Source: Holothuria scabra
Taxonomy: Eukaryota > Echinodermata > Holothuroidea > Aspidochirotida > Holothuriidae
Assembly (NCBI GenBank): GCA_037179385.1
Contig: CM074193.1
Span: 46,343,082-46,407,081, forward strand
Reading direction: 5' to 3'
DNA: 64,000 nt
In this document: positions 34,196-44,794 of the stretch, piece after piece
How the letters are laid out: each line of letters opens with the position of its first letter
Position numbering within the stretch: position 1 is the first letter of the stretch
Made by a program: the position numbers and the translations under genes
Notes under the pieces: generated by a model
Told to the model about the DNA's origin: nothing
Database searches by the model: none
Seen by the model: the letters and a program-made list of their open reading frames with translations, nothing else

Positions 34196-37100
34196 GTAAG
34201 AGCAACATGTTTAAGGATGTAATTTCATTATCCTCTCAATAAAGTTGAAATTTTCATTTTTCATTTCTAGATAAGTATCTGGTTTGAATTTAGTGGATAA
34301 ATCCTGTGGCTATATTTCATTTCTGATGCAAGTTCGTGGAGACAGTGTTTTTAATATTCATGTTGTATGAATCAGAGACTGGTAGCGCCAGACTTGTCGG
34401 ATTTTCTCTAATCTTTAAAGAAAGGTGTTTGAGCGGGGAGCTTCAACAGTCTGCCCATGACTCCTTTCTTTGAGTTTGACTGATCTTTTATTTTATATTT
34501 TATCTATATTCTTCTTTTTATTCAATATTTCATTACATATAATTTATTTTAAATCACATCTTCTCGTTTGCGATTTTCTAACAGAAAACAAAGTAAAATT
34601 TTAAAATAATAAGTAATTTAAATTATTGATATAATTTGGTTCTCATGTAGGATTGTGTTGGAAATCTGAAGGTGTAATTTTTACACGTGTAAGTGCAACC
34701 ATATTTGAAAAAAAATCATCTAAATCTTTAATCTCTTCCCATTTCCGTAGCAACTAAGCATTTTTATTTCTCGCAATGTTAAATTATAGTAATCTTCCAC
34801 TTTAACATTTCATAATCGAGGTATTTTGCATAATTTGCCAATAATTAAAAAAAAAATGAATTCGAATGAGCAGTATAGTTTGACACACTACAGCAATTTT
34901 ATGCTTTTAATGTTTTTACTATGTTTGATTTATACCTAAAATTTTTGCTGTAAATGGTGTTAAGTTTGAGAATACGTTTGGTATAGTTTAGTCTACCTAC
35001 TTTGAACCGTACCATCATATTTTGCGAAATGATTTCACTTGGGATCAACATTTTAACATTCTTAATACATGCGTCTCCCTTATAACGCCTCCCGGGTATT
35101 AGGAAGTATACTGGAATCAACAGATGAATTGGTGGTATCTTACTTTTCAACACTGTTCTATTATATCTCATCGCAGGAGTCCCTTTTGTTATTGGTCGTC
35201 ATTCTGGTGATTGTGCGTATGTGTGTGTGTGTGTGTGTGCGTGTATGAAGAACACGTCTTATACATCACATCTCTCACATTCGTTACATACACTAGAAAG
35301 TTTTTTTGCTTAATCAACTTGTAAGGTTAGAACAGGTTATTTTCAAGTAAGGGGCCCTTTAAGTGGTCCAAAGTGTCCAAGATGATCTAAGGGGTACATC
35401 ATATACGACAAGAAGAGAGTGGAGTGGAGAGGAGAGTGAGATGCCCCCAAAGGCATCAAAAATAAATTCATAGAACCTAAAATCGCATCCTACGCATGGG
35501 GATTTTAAAAGCATTATTTAAGGCACTTTGCAGAGTTATCAACGTTACCTATTTCTTAGTTCACAAATTCATATTTTCTTGAAAATCGTAGAAATGTCCC
35601 ATTGCTACCGGCAAGTCCCTTTCTTTTTTTAAAATTATTTTCAATATCACGTCATAAATAATTCAGACTATAGGCGTCTTCCTTTGTTATCACCAATGTC
35701 CACAGAGGTTACTTGTTTCACATAAGCATTACAGGCACGTGTATTAGTTAAACTTTGTAATTCAAAGGAGCGAAATTCGGGACTGATCAAAAATAAAGAC
35801 TAATTGTTTACTCACAAGGGTGAGATTGACCTATTCCAAATTTAGGTTGTTCCTAATTTCACAATAAAAGAGTGATTTCGCTCTATAACAGTTTTAGAGA
35901 GAATGTTAAGTATAATTCTTGGCAAGGCCAAAAGATGGAGAAAAGAAAAAGGGAAGTTTGATGAGAAGAACAATAGAACAGCTATATCCATTATTTGCGA
36001 CAAGAATGTTCGCTTAAAGAGGCAGTCAGAGTTTGGCGAAAATATTCACTTATTGTCCTATCACTTTATTTTTCCCTTTTCTGATTATTTACTGGAATCA
36101 AAAGGCGTTTAAGAGGTTTTTAAAGTGAGAAGAAACGTTTATTTTATGTTAATTACTGTTGAATGAGGATTTTGTAATTTTGTTCGGGTAACAAAATTTC
36201 ATACGGATGCAAGGCTAGGACAGCTTCATCCATACGGTGATCAATCACAACGTCAGACTATGATGACATCATTTTTTGATATAATTTTAACTTTGTTTTT
36301 GGATTGGTGCAGAAATAAAGTCGTAAAAATTGTTACAACAAACTTCAATTTTCGATTTCACAACACTTCCTCTTTTGTTTCTTTCAGTACTTTTCGTTGG
36401 CATTCAATGCAACAACAGGAATGGGGTACGAACAATCGGAGACTTCTTGGAACGATTTGGAAGAATCAGAATATGAGAAAAGGACCATTTACATTGTTCG
36501 TGATAGAGCCCCTGGATCTTCCCGAAAAGGAGATACCACACCAACTTCAATCTCGTCGCTCCCACAAAATTTGAAGTTCAGATCTCGAGAAGGAGATGAT
36601 TTGGTAAGCTTATTTAGTTGGGTCAATGAGCATGCGTACTGTTTAACAAAAATTCTGAGCTCGCAAAGTACAGAAGCGACACCCAGTCGTGGAATTTCAT
36701 GTAAAAGGGTGCTCATCAGCTCAGCTGATTTTATTTTACGATAGCGTTTTCTCTCTAAACTCATAAGAGTAAAATTAAAGTAAAATGCATCTAACATATA
36801 AACTGAATTTTCTCTGTACAAGAGTGAGAACGACTCTGTTTTGATTGGAATTTTTACTCCAAAGTAAGATTGGTCCCTACTTTTCTTCTAAAAGAGTAAT
36901 TTTTCACTCTTTATGTTTGAGAGTCACATATGACCTGGTTGTTGCACATATGGTCACTTAATGTAACCACCGATAAAGTGTTTCTTATACAGACCCCTTC
37001 TCTAAACCAATGTTGGACGTTGGACCAATGATTCTGTATTTCCTGCAGAGAGTATCGTGTGCGATTAGATACAGCTATATCTCCGGGTGCGATACAAGTT

Positions 37101-40100
37101 CGTATATACAAAGTAACCTATGAAGTTAGTGTATTATCGTATGAGGACCTTGTGAGGACCTTGTGGGTGAAAAAATGGCCCCGAAATAAAAACATGATTT
37201 ACATCAAAAAGTGTACCGTAAACCTACTTCAAGTAAGTGTACTCTCAAGATACTATACATTTGTTTCAGATGATGGGAGGGATTTCTTGTCACGATATAA
37301 ACGGCTAGCCTTTGGGTGTGAAGGAGATCCTTAAGGAGGCTGTAACGTAAATAATTTACAATATAGTCCCGACAGTAAAATTTCATTTACCTATAGTTTG
37401 CTGTTATTTGAGTCTTCTTCTCACACATTGGAAATGTGAACTCCGTCTAATATATTGCCAAGGTGAACTCCGTCTAATACATTGCCTAGACAAAGAGTTT
37501 GCACTGTTTCAGCTATCAATCGAAAGACAGACACCAACTGCATTGAGAAATACAACCATATTCCTAATTTTTTATTGACAGACTTTAAGGCCTTTAAAAC
37601 TTTATGTCCGTATTTGCAGAATATAACATTTTAGCTCAAATTCAGATCCGTTCATTCTTCTCCGGGGAATCGATCTTAAAGGGAATATTGAGTTTGTTTT
37701 GCAAGAAAAATTCATCCTTTTAACAAATATTTATTGACACAGGGTAATAGATTATCAAAAATAAGGCAGTATAGTAGCCTTCTTTTCAAGAAATAAGCTT
37801 CCTACAGATAGAAATTCAGTTGTTTGTTTCTGAAGAATATTTTTTTCACCCAAACTTTCAACATTTCAAAAGATACAACTTCCATAACTCTTCTTGTACA
37901 TAATATTTTGAGGATATGAAGCTATTGCTGGGGTGTATTGTTGAGATGAAACGTTTTGATAATGACTAAAGCTTTTTACTTTTAATGCTATGTTGGAGCA
38001 TTTTAAACGCAATATTTCTCTTTAACTTGACACAATGCCGGAACAACTGAACAAAAGGCCAGTGAGGCACAACTGAAAAAGGGCTGTAACCAATTGGTTG
38101 GAAACTGTGGGCTAACTCATCCGAAAATGATATTCCCCACTTCAGCAGGGAGTCTTGTGGCAGCTCATTGACTATGTGTTTATTTTCATATTTATTTATT
38201 TATTAATTTATTTGACAACAGATGGTACCGCCATTTGTGGGTTCTGTGCCACAAATTTCCCCTTGTCTAAATGTTGGTGTTTCAGCACGTGTCTGTTTCT
38301 AAGTTCATGCTAAATACAAAATGCATCATTTTGTAATATTATCTAGTCACGTGACATATTTGCATAAGAACAAAAAGAAGGATATAGAAAGTTGTGACCG
38401 CCGTTTACTTGTTTAAAAATGTTCCGTGTACCTTTGGTACGAATGATTAGCACTATACATACAACATACAAGGCTACTTATAAGATGGCGAGGGTTTGCA
38501 AGTAGAAAGTATATATGACTCGCCTATCTTTTTTGTTTACACAGGTGTCAATTACAAATAAAACAATTTTTCTTGTATTGTGACTTTCCAATACATCTCT
38601 TAGTTTTACATAAATTTACATTTCGATAATAAACTACAGAATAGGTTTTCGATGCTATGAAACAAAGAATATGAAATACTTGAATTTGTAGGACAATAAT
38701 GTGAAGTCAATTTGAACGAAACTAACGCAGGAACTGAGTGAGTCAGACAAACAAAGTATTACAAGTTCTTGTGAAATAAGTTCTTACACTTTCCGAGGAT
38801 AAACACTTGAAATTTATGAAAGTTTTGTCAATTTGTAGACCCTTTTATACTTTTCTAAAATGTGACTTCCTTTAAGCGTTGTTGACATTTTCCTCTGGTA
38901 CCGTGCTGCACGGTATCTGTTGTAAGGAAACTTGAAACGAGCAGTTGCACTTAATTTAACAATAACATGTGTAACCATTTTTTTCTTTTCATTTTTACGC
39001 CTTCAAGATAAACATGTTCACTAAAAGTCCAAAATTTAGTCAAATTTTTCACTAAGTAATTATCTTAAGGGAGATAATGCCATCAGTTATATTGACAATT
39101 GAAATTGAAAACATTATTTGCTTCAGCGCCTAAGAATGATGATATCGTGACTGAGTTTTTGCTCCAAATATTCTTCTGTATTTATTTCTACCAGACTGTA
39201 ACTTTCAGTCTATTCACTTTTCAATATGGACGGCATTTAGTATTCCCTGTGGAAGTACTGAATACAACTGACAGCAACAACGAAAATGATTTTTTTTGGA
39301 CAACTATAGGATTTGGGCACTTTGTAGTTTTACAAAGACAGCCGTTTCAAGTTGTCACATCACTTGCTACTTATGAGTTTGAGGTGCCATTACCAAACCA
39401 ATTACGTATGCCCGAGGTCCTAGAAAATCCTTAGTTGAAATGAAAAAAAAAATAATAATAAAAAGTTATAGCACAAAGCATTTAAGCGAGGGCTTATTCC
39501 CTGTTTTTTCTCCACCTTGCTTTCGGTTCAGAGCACCCTCCGACTCCTTACCTGACCAAGAACCCGTCCCACACCAGTATTTCGCAGCTCTGAGCCTGCG
39601 CCAGAATCAAATGTCTACTTAGCAGTTTCAATGAAGAAACAAACTATTTGAGGCGATCCACATGAGTGGCTTAACATAGTATACCGAAAACTGCATGTGT
39701 TAACACATAATGCACTTATTGAAGGTTGTCGTATGTAGTTTGTCTACCAGGTAGTCATGATAATTAAATTTTGACACCAATAACAAAGTAACTCCAACAA
39801 ACCTATGTCAATGAGTCTAAAATGATTCGTTGACACTAAATCTGTTAGTATAACAGTATAAGCCACATGCACACACACTGTCGTTGTCAATACTCCGACT
39901 TTCAGTTTGATACCTTTATCAAAATATGTTTGTTTAGGCTATGCTTCAAAAACTTGGACCATTAGGGGAACTTAAATGTGAGACTTTAAAATAGAAAGTC
40001 TTGCCCTTTTCTTCAGCTTATTTATAGCATTCTTTTCGATTTTTTTCTTACCAATAGGCAGTTGTTTGTTGCATTGTAATACTGAAGGATCGTTGTCATT

Positions 40101-43100
40101 GTTAAACCAAGTTTCTTGGGGAGGAAGTATGCGCTATCCTTTTCTTATTTTTTAGACATTTGTTGCCAGCGAAAGCATTTTTTACACCACAACTTCCCTT
40201 TTGCTTCAAAAAAGGGATAAAAAGGGGAAACTCATTAGCAACTCTGCATTCATCATACCCCAGCATCAATTTGCATTTTAAAAGGTTCAACTTTAATCCT
40301 GTCAATGAGAAACTGTAATGAGTTTCCTGAGGTGGTCTGGCTACAAAATAACACCATAACTATGTCTTGTTTAAAACCTTTATACTCAGTTACTGCATGT
40401 GCTACTCTTAGAGTATCTTCCCCATTGGACCATTCATGTTTACGTCACTCAGTGGTTGCCACAGGGCATGCCCAAGAACATAATATATGAGCGCATGTTA
40501 GGCTTTGCGAATTTTAGCGATTGCGCCTTCTACTACCTTCAGAAATTCTCACCCCTGTTTTGGGGTTTCCTGAAGCAAATCCCCCGGGAAATATGTCAGG
40601 TTAAAAGTGCTCCCTCGATTTTGCTTCCTATGCAGAAACACTGTAACGGTTGGACTTAGACTAACAATTAGCATGTCTTTGACTATTTTATCAGTTAGCC
40701 TGACGTAGTTGATAATTTGGTTTATGAAAACCACTTTCGTTTGTTTTTTAGATTAACGGTGTTGCAGCTGCTGAATACATTCCTCGAGGATGCAAGTTTG
40801 GTCCTTTGACTGGTAAAATCTACAGACCAGAAGAAGTGCCATTAGATGCCGAAATGAAATACTTTTGGAGGGTAAGTGACAATTTTATACAACCCGCTGG
40901 CAAAGTGGAGTTCAGGCAACATCTAAGTAGATGTTGCACCAGGATTTCCAAAGTGTGTGTATGTAGCAAGGGGATTAATGTCGGCAAAAGAAAATGTGGG
41001 GTAAAAATTCGGGCAGAGTGCGAATCCGGATGCGAAGCGCACGCTTGTTAGAAAGAGTTACATGGGCCTAACGTATGGACGGTGGAGTCCAGAGACAACG
41101 CATAGATCACTAGATGAAAATCAAAATAAAACATAATGGGATAAATATACATAAATCAGTTTCAGGAGCTCAACGGGGGGGGGGGGGGGCAGCAACTAGA
41201 GCCAGTTTCTGACTGGAAGGATGCAGTATAAGTACAAAAAAGGAAGGGATAGTTTCGTCACTAGCTAATAACTTATTGTACAAAGAAAATAACGCCCTCA
41301 TTCCCCCTTTTCCTTTTTATTATTTCATAGATCTACAAAGGTGACAAATTTATTCATTATATTGACGGGTTCGACAGTGACATGAGTAACTGGATGAGAC
41401 ATGTGCGACCTGCACACGGTCAGAGGGAGCAAAATTTGGTGGCATGCCAAAGTGGAACCGATATTTTTTTCTACTCAATTCGTCCAATCTCACGCGGAGA
41501 AGAACTGCTTGTGTGGTATAGCCGAGAATTTGCCAAAAGACTGGAATTACCAATCACTGAAGGTAAGTTAAAGCAAAATTTATCAAGAAAGAAATTTTTT
41601 CGTTGTATAAAGTTGAAACTAAGTTCGACTTATTCTAAGCCTTCTGGAACAAATAACGCTTCTCTATATCTTATAAAGACTGACTTCAAGATCAGTGGCG
41701 AAGCGTCCATACTCTCATGGGGACTTCCAAAATTGTCTGCCGGTGCCCTTTTCAGGTTTCTAACATCCTGCTTTGACGAGCCTCCATAGGTTCAGTAAAA
41801 GCCTCAAAATGTCAAAATGGTGGGGGGGGGAGGGGGAACAAGGGACAAATGAAATTTTGGGTGGATATTCTTGCGCAGAGCCGGAAGTGCGCGCTTCTGT
41901 GGGCGGAATCAGAGGGTCAAACTGGCTCCGGTGAGGTCGGGGGGGGGGGGGCTCTGAGGTTTTAGCACATACTACCTGCCAGAAAAATTAAGTTACAGAA
42001 GAGGTATATACATTTTTATTGACCTAACTCTTACCTAACCTAACTTGTGCACCAACTGGGGGAGGGAAACCTGCGGGGAAAATCCCCTTATTCCCCCTAT
42101 ACCCCTAGTAGCACCACCACTGTGCAGATACGTCATTCTCTCCCATTTGATCACAATCCCTGTATTCGTCACTTTTTAAGATGTTTCATTGTATAATTAA
42201 CATGGTAAAAGCGATTGAAAAGCTCTGTTAATCACTATGAAGTTATAACAGATATACCTCGGTTGGACAACATACAAAATTTTATTCCTTTCATTCAAAA
42301 GATTGAAAGAAACTACGGATTCAATACCCACTCTGAAATAGATATAATGACTGGAATACCCACTCTAAAAGAGTTGGAAAGAGTCTTTTCTAGTAGAATA
42401 TTTCACACCTAATTCCCCTCTAGATGAGTGATGTTTCACTCTAAAGGCTTTGGTGAGTAGCCAGAAGTAGGAATTGACTAGAATAGTTGAAATACTTCTA
42501 CAATTAAAAATACTTCAAGGAGCCTCTATTTTGCTTAAAGTGCATATAAGAGCGTTTACAGTGCACGACTAAATAATTAAAGCCTATGTACACTACACAC
42601 ATCTCAGGACACATGTATCGCAACATGTTTCCAACACAACTGGACACAAATGTTTTGCCCCTGTTTACACTGGACACATGTCGCAGGCTTAAGTGGCGAC
42701 ACATGTTGCCGCTTGTGTCTGCTTTGTACACACTGGTAACATTTTCGGACCCAACGTATTTGGCAACATGTTGCGACACATGTCTCCTGAAATATGTCCA
42801 GTGTACACAGGCCTTCAGGCTATTCGTTTCAATGTCATCCGTGTTCGCGTGTTTCCTTCAATTTTTTTTAACAGTATAGTTACTAAGGAGGTACATGGAT
42901 CAAACAATAGGTTACCTTAACGTGGGGCGAAGGAGGGCAAGAATTTGTTCTCCCAGTAGATATTCGTTGGGAGGGGGGGGGGGGGCTGTTCATCTTTAGC
43001 TATACTCAATGTTCACAATTATTTTAATACATTTTCAAATTTTTCTTTAATTGAAACATTGAAAGTGAGTTATACGTGTTACATTTTCCTTTACCACAGA

Positions 43101-44415
43101 TTTACACGGCAGAGAATTCCCCGTTCCGTCTAGCGAAGAAACCGCTTTAGACTTCAGTGTCAAATATAATAAACGTTACAACCACAAGACGATTGTGAAT
43201 CCGATCCCCCAACAGACATTCAAGAATGCAGGTGTTATGTCTCCTAACGATGCTGAATCCATCGCGACCTTTGACCCGCCATCCCCTCCGTATATTGTAA
43301 ACCGACAACCAGATCGTCTTCCGTCATCAGTTGGTCGGACTCATCTATCGACGGGTTCTTTCACACACCACGGATTTGCCTACCCTCCCCCCTCCCTACC
43401 AAGCATTGAGTACATGGAAGTGACACACCCCGACGGCTCATCTACTCCTCCCAGTTCTTACCCACAAAAACCGCGAACCAAGCAACGGGGAGCTAAAAAA
43501 GGTGGTAATCGCCCTAGCTACGGCCACAAGTCACTGGATTACCAACTTCCTCGAGACGAAAACGGTAAGATTAAATACGAATGTAACGTGTGTTTCCGTA
43601 CATTCGGCCAGCTTTCGAATCTTAAGGTCCACCTGAGGATTCATAATAACGAAAGGCCCTTTAAGTGTGAAATTTGTTCTCGAGGTTTCACTCAGTACGC
43701 CCACCTAGAGAAGCACCGACTGGTGCACACGGGGGAACGCCCCTATGCCTGTTCCATATGTTCAAAGCGATTTAGTAGCAGCAGTAACTTGAAAACACAC
43801 CAAAGATTACACAGTGGAGTGAAACCGTATTCATGCGACAAGTGTCCCATGAAATTCAGCCAACATGTTCACTTAAAGTTACACAAAAAGTCACATGACG
43901 AGGACTCCTACAGTCAAGTTTCTGGACAAATAAGGAAGTCTCCCGTCACCTACAATGAGTCCTTTAGTGAGGGCGTGGTAGATTATTACGGGCAGGGTGA
44001 CAATAAGGATAATCCTTCGACGAGACCTCATTCTTTGCCGGCAACCCATGTGCAAGACACACCGTCCATTAGCCCACCTGCTAGTACTTCTTCAGATATG
44101 TCGTCCCATCTGTCAAATCCTCTTACGATTGATGAAGGGGAAATTACCAAAGGGGAAACATCGGCTGGAGAAGATGACGTATTTGAAGAAACAGGATCTG
44201 GAAAAAATGATTCTCCATCGACGGTTAATGATAAGCGAAGTGATTATTATGATGAAGGTGTATATATTAGTGATTTCCAATCAGACGAAGAACAAGTGCA
44301 AGAACAGAAACCTCAGATGTCCGTAGATGAGCAGAAGATCTCAGAACGTCCCAGTTCTGTCTCAAAATTAGAGGATGTGTTGCAAAAAATAAGAGACAAG
44401 GCTACTAAATGTTGA
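34124..44415 (+). CDS. prdm1: PRDM1/Blimp1 (krox) zinc-finger transcription factor, five-exon model
   Basis: Proposed join 34124-34195, 36388-36603, 40752-40871, 41331-41562 and 43100-44415 (1956 nt, 651 residues). Every junction is GT-AG and the frame stays open throughout. Seen: an N-terminal block with [17 protein letters not shown] and LPQNLKF (residues about 45-90), a PR/SET domain (about 90-210) with [27 protein letters not shown] and [11 protein letters not shown], a Pro/Ser-rich linker (214-370) with a basic stretch [11 protein letters not shown], four C2H2 fingers (373-479) and an acidic Ser-rich tail. These match vertebrate PRDM1 in order and sequence. Known of the family: nuclear sequence-specific repressor recruiting co-repressors; in sea urchins blimp1/krox acts in the endomesoderm network. 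PR domains of this class generally lack the residues for methyltransferase activity. Odd: no fifth finger, a short linker, no intron between fingers. Identity is near certain; exon 1 and the start codon are less so. Confidence 0.5.
35219..35242 (+). repeat. (GT)n microsatellite in Blimp1 intron 1
   Basis: About ten GT units with one ATGT start and a GC interruption at the end. Confidence 0.5.
36388..36603 (+). CDS. prdm1: Blimp1 exon 2, N-terminal conserved block
   Basis: A strong polypyrimidine tract and CAG acceptor precede the exon and GTAAGC follows it. It encodes 72 codons in phase 0 at both ends. The stretch [17 protein letters not shown], then [10 protein letters not shown], aligns with the vertebrate PRDM1 segment that leads into the PR domain. 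An in-frame ATG at 36421 is an alternative start; an in-frame stop at 36316 shows the frame does not continue upstream without splicing. Confidence 0.5.
36604..40751 (+). other. prdm1: Blimp1 intron 2
   Basis: 4148 bp between GTAAGC and TTTTTTAG. It holds a 3'-tail fragment of the SINE family (38041-38113) and AT-rich text with many ACTCT/AGAGT motifs at 36745-36925. Open frames such as the 111-codon one at 39099 show no splice logic or recognisable domain. No exon seen. Confidence 0.5.
38041..38113 (+). mobile_element. SINE 3' tail fragment in Blimp1 intron 2
   Basis: AGTGAGGCACAACTG and CCAATTGGTTGGAAACTG match the SINE tail. Decayed, head missing. Confidence 0.5.
40752..40871 (+). CDS. 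prdm1: Blimp1 exon 3, first part of PR/SET domain
   Basis: Exactly 40 codons between a TTTTTTAG acceptor and a GTAAGT donor, phase 0 at both ends. It encodes [18 protein letters not shown] and ends KYFWR, the first beta-strand core of the PR/SET fold as in vertebrate PRDM1. Confidence 0.5.
41331..41562 (+). CDS. prdm1: Blimp1 exon 4, second part of PR/SET domain
   Basis: 232 nt between a TTTCATAG acceptor and a GTAAGT donor; 77 codons plus one base, so it ends in phase 1. It carries [40 protein letters not shown] and [14 protein letters not shown], the most strongly PRDM1-like part of the protein. Only 459 bp of intron separate it from exon 3. Confidence 0.5.
41693..42122. mobile_element. 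hAT-like element in Blimp1 intron 4
   Basis: 430 bp with ends CAGTGGCGAAGCG and GTAGCACCACCACTG. A G-rich interior includes a 12-G run at 41940-41951. Flanking target duplication is not clear (TTCAAGAT versus TGCAGATA, similar only with a one-base shift). Confidence 0.5.
42581..42814. mobile_element. prdm1: 234-bp Harbinger-like MITE in Blimp1 intron 4
   Basis: Inverted ends AGCCTATGTACACT and, reversed, AGGCCTGTGTACACTG; similarity continues through GGACACATGT and CGCAACATGTT for about 55 bp. Flanks TAA and TCA fit a TWA duplication with one mismatch. The layout (outer GTxxAC block, then an iterated motif, here ACATGT) resembles the elements at 20440 and 24631. Confidence 0.5.
43100..44415 (+). 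CDS. prdm1: Blimp1 exon 5, linker, zinc fingers and C-terminus
   Basis: The exon follows a TTACCACAG acceptor and completes a split Asp codon from exon 4. It runs 437 codons to TGA at 44413. It holds the Pro/Ser-rich linker, all four fingers and the acidic tail ending [11 protein letters not shown] content and codon choice rise clearly above the flanking introns. Having every finger in one exon differs from mammalian PRDM1, where introns separate fingers. No TGERP-type linker follows finger four. Confidence 0.5.
43576..43896 (+). other. prdm1: Four C2H2 zinc fingers of Blimp1
   Basis: Fingers at residues 373-395, 401-423, 429-451 and 457-479 each have the C-x2-C-x12-H-x3-H spacing. Recognition segments ([36 protein letters not shown]) are almost the same as in vertebrate PRDM1 fingers 1-4, so recognition of the GAAAG-type Blimp1 motif is expected. 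Linkers are NNERPF, TGERPY and SGVKPY. A fifth finger is missing; the text goes straight into a Ser/Asp-rich tail. Confidence 0.5.
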
Positions 44416-44484
44416 ATCTTTCAGTATAGGAATTTCTCAGGCAAGATGCAATCTCGGGGTATGATCGCAACTCCAATGTATTCA

Positions 44485-44490
44485 AATAAA
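44485..44490 (+). terminator. prdm1: Polyadenylation signal candidate 1 for Blimp1
   Basis: AATAAA lies 70 bp after the stop codon and is the first canonical signal. It would give a very short 3' UTR; a second AATAAA lies farther on. Confidence 0.5.
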
Positions 44491-44788
44491 TAATAGTAAA
44501 GGCTATTGCTGAATAATTATTAAATATTTTAAATCGATTTCTTCTGATTAAAAACTACAAATCTTTGAACTGTCACTTTTCACTTTAAAACTGTAACTTT
44601 GTCCTGTTCTTTCGTTCGTATGTCTTAGAACATGGTATTAAAACTGCTCATGTTTTCATTTTCCTTATTTTTCTTATGTAGCTTTTCTTATTCACCTATT
44701 TTAATCTACGCAGCTTATGGTATTAAAGAGTGTGCCAAATTTTTACTGTAGTATAACAACGAAGAAAAAGGAATTTCAAACTTAAAAG

Positions 44789-44794
44789 AATAAA
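44789..44794 (+). terminator. prdm1: Polyadenylation signal candidate 2 for Blimp1
   Basis: A second AATAAA, about 375 bp after the stop codon, preceded by ATTAAA variants. AT-rich sequence makes chance hits common, so the true 3' end needs transcript data. Confidence 0.5.

Noticed and set aside
39099..39434. 111-codon frame in Blimp1 intron 2
   Set aside because: No matching splice phases with exons 2 and 3, and no recognisable domain.
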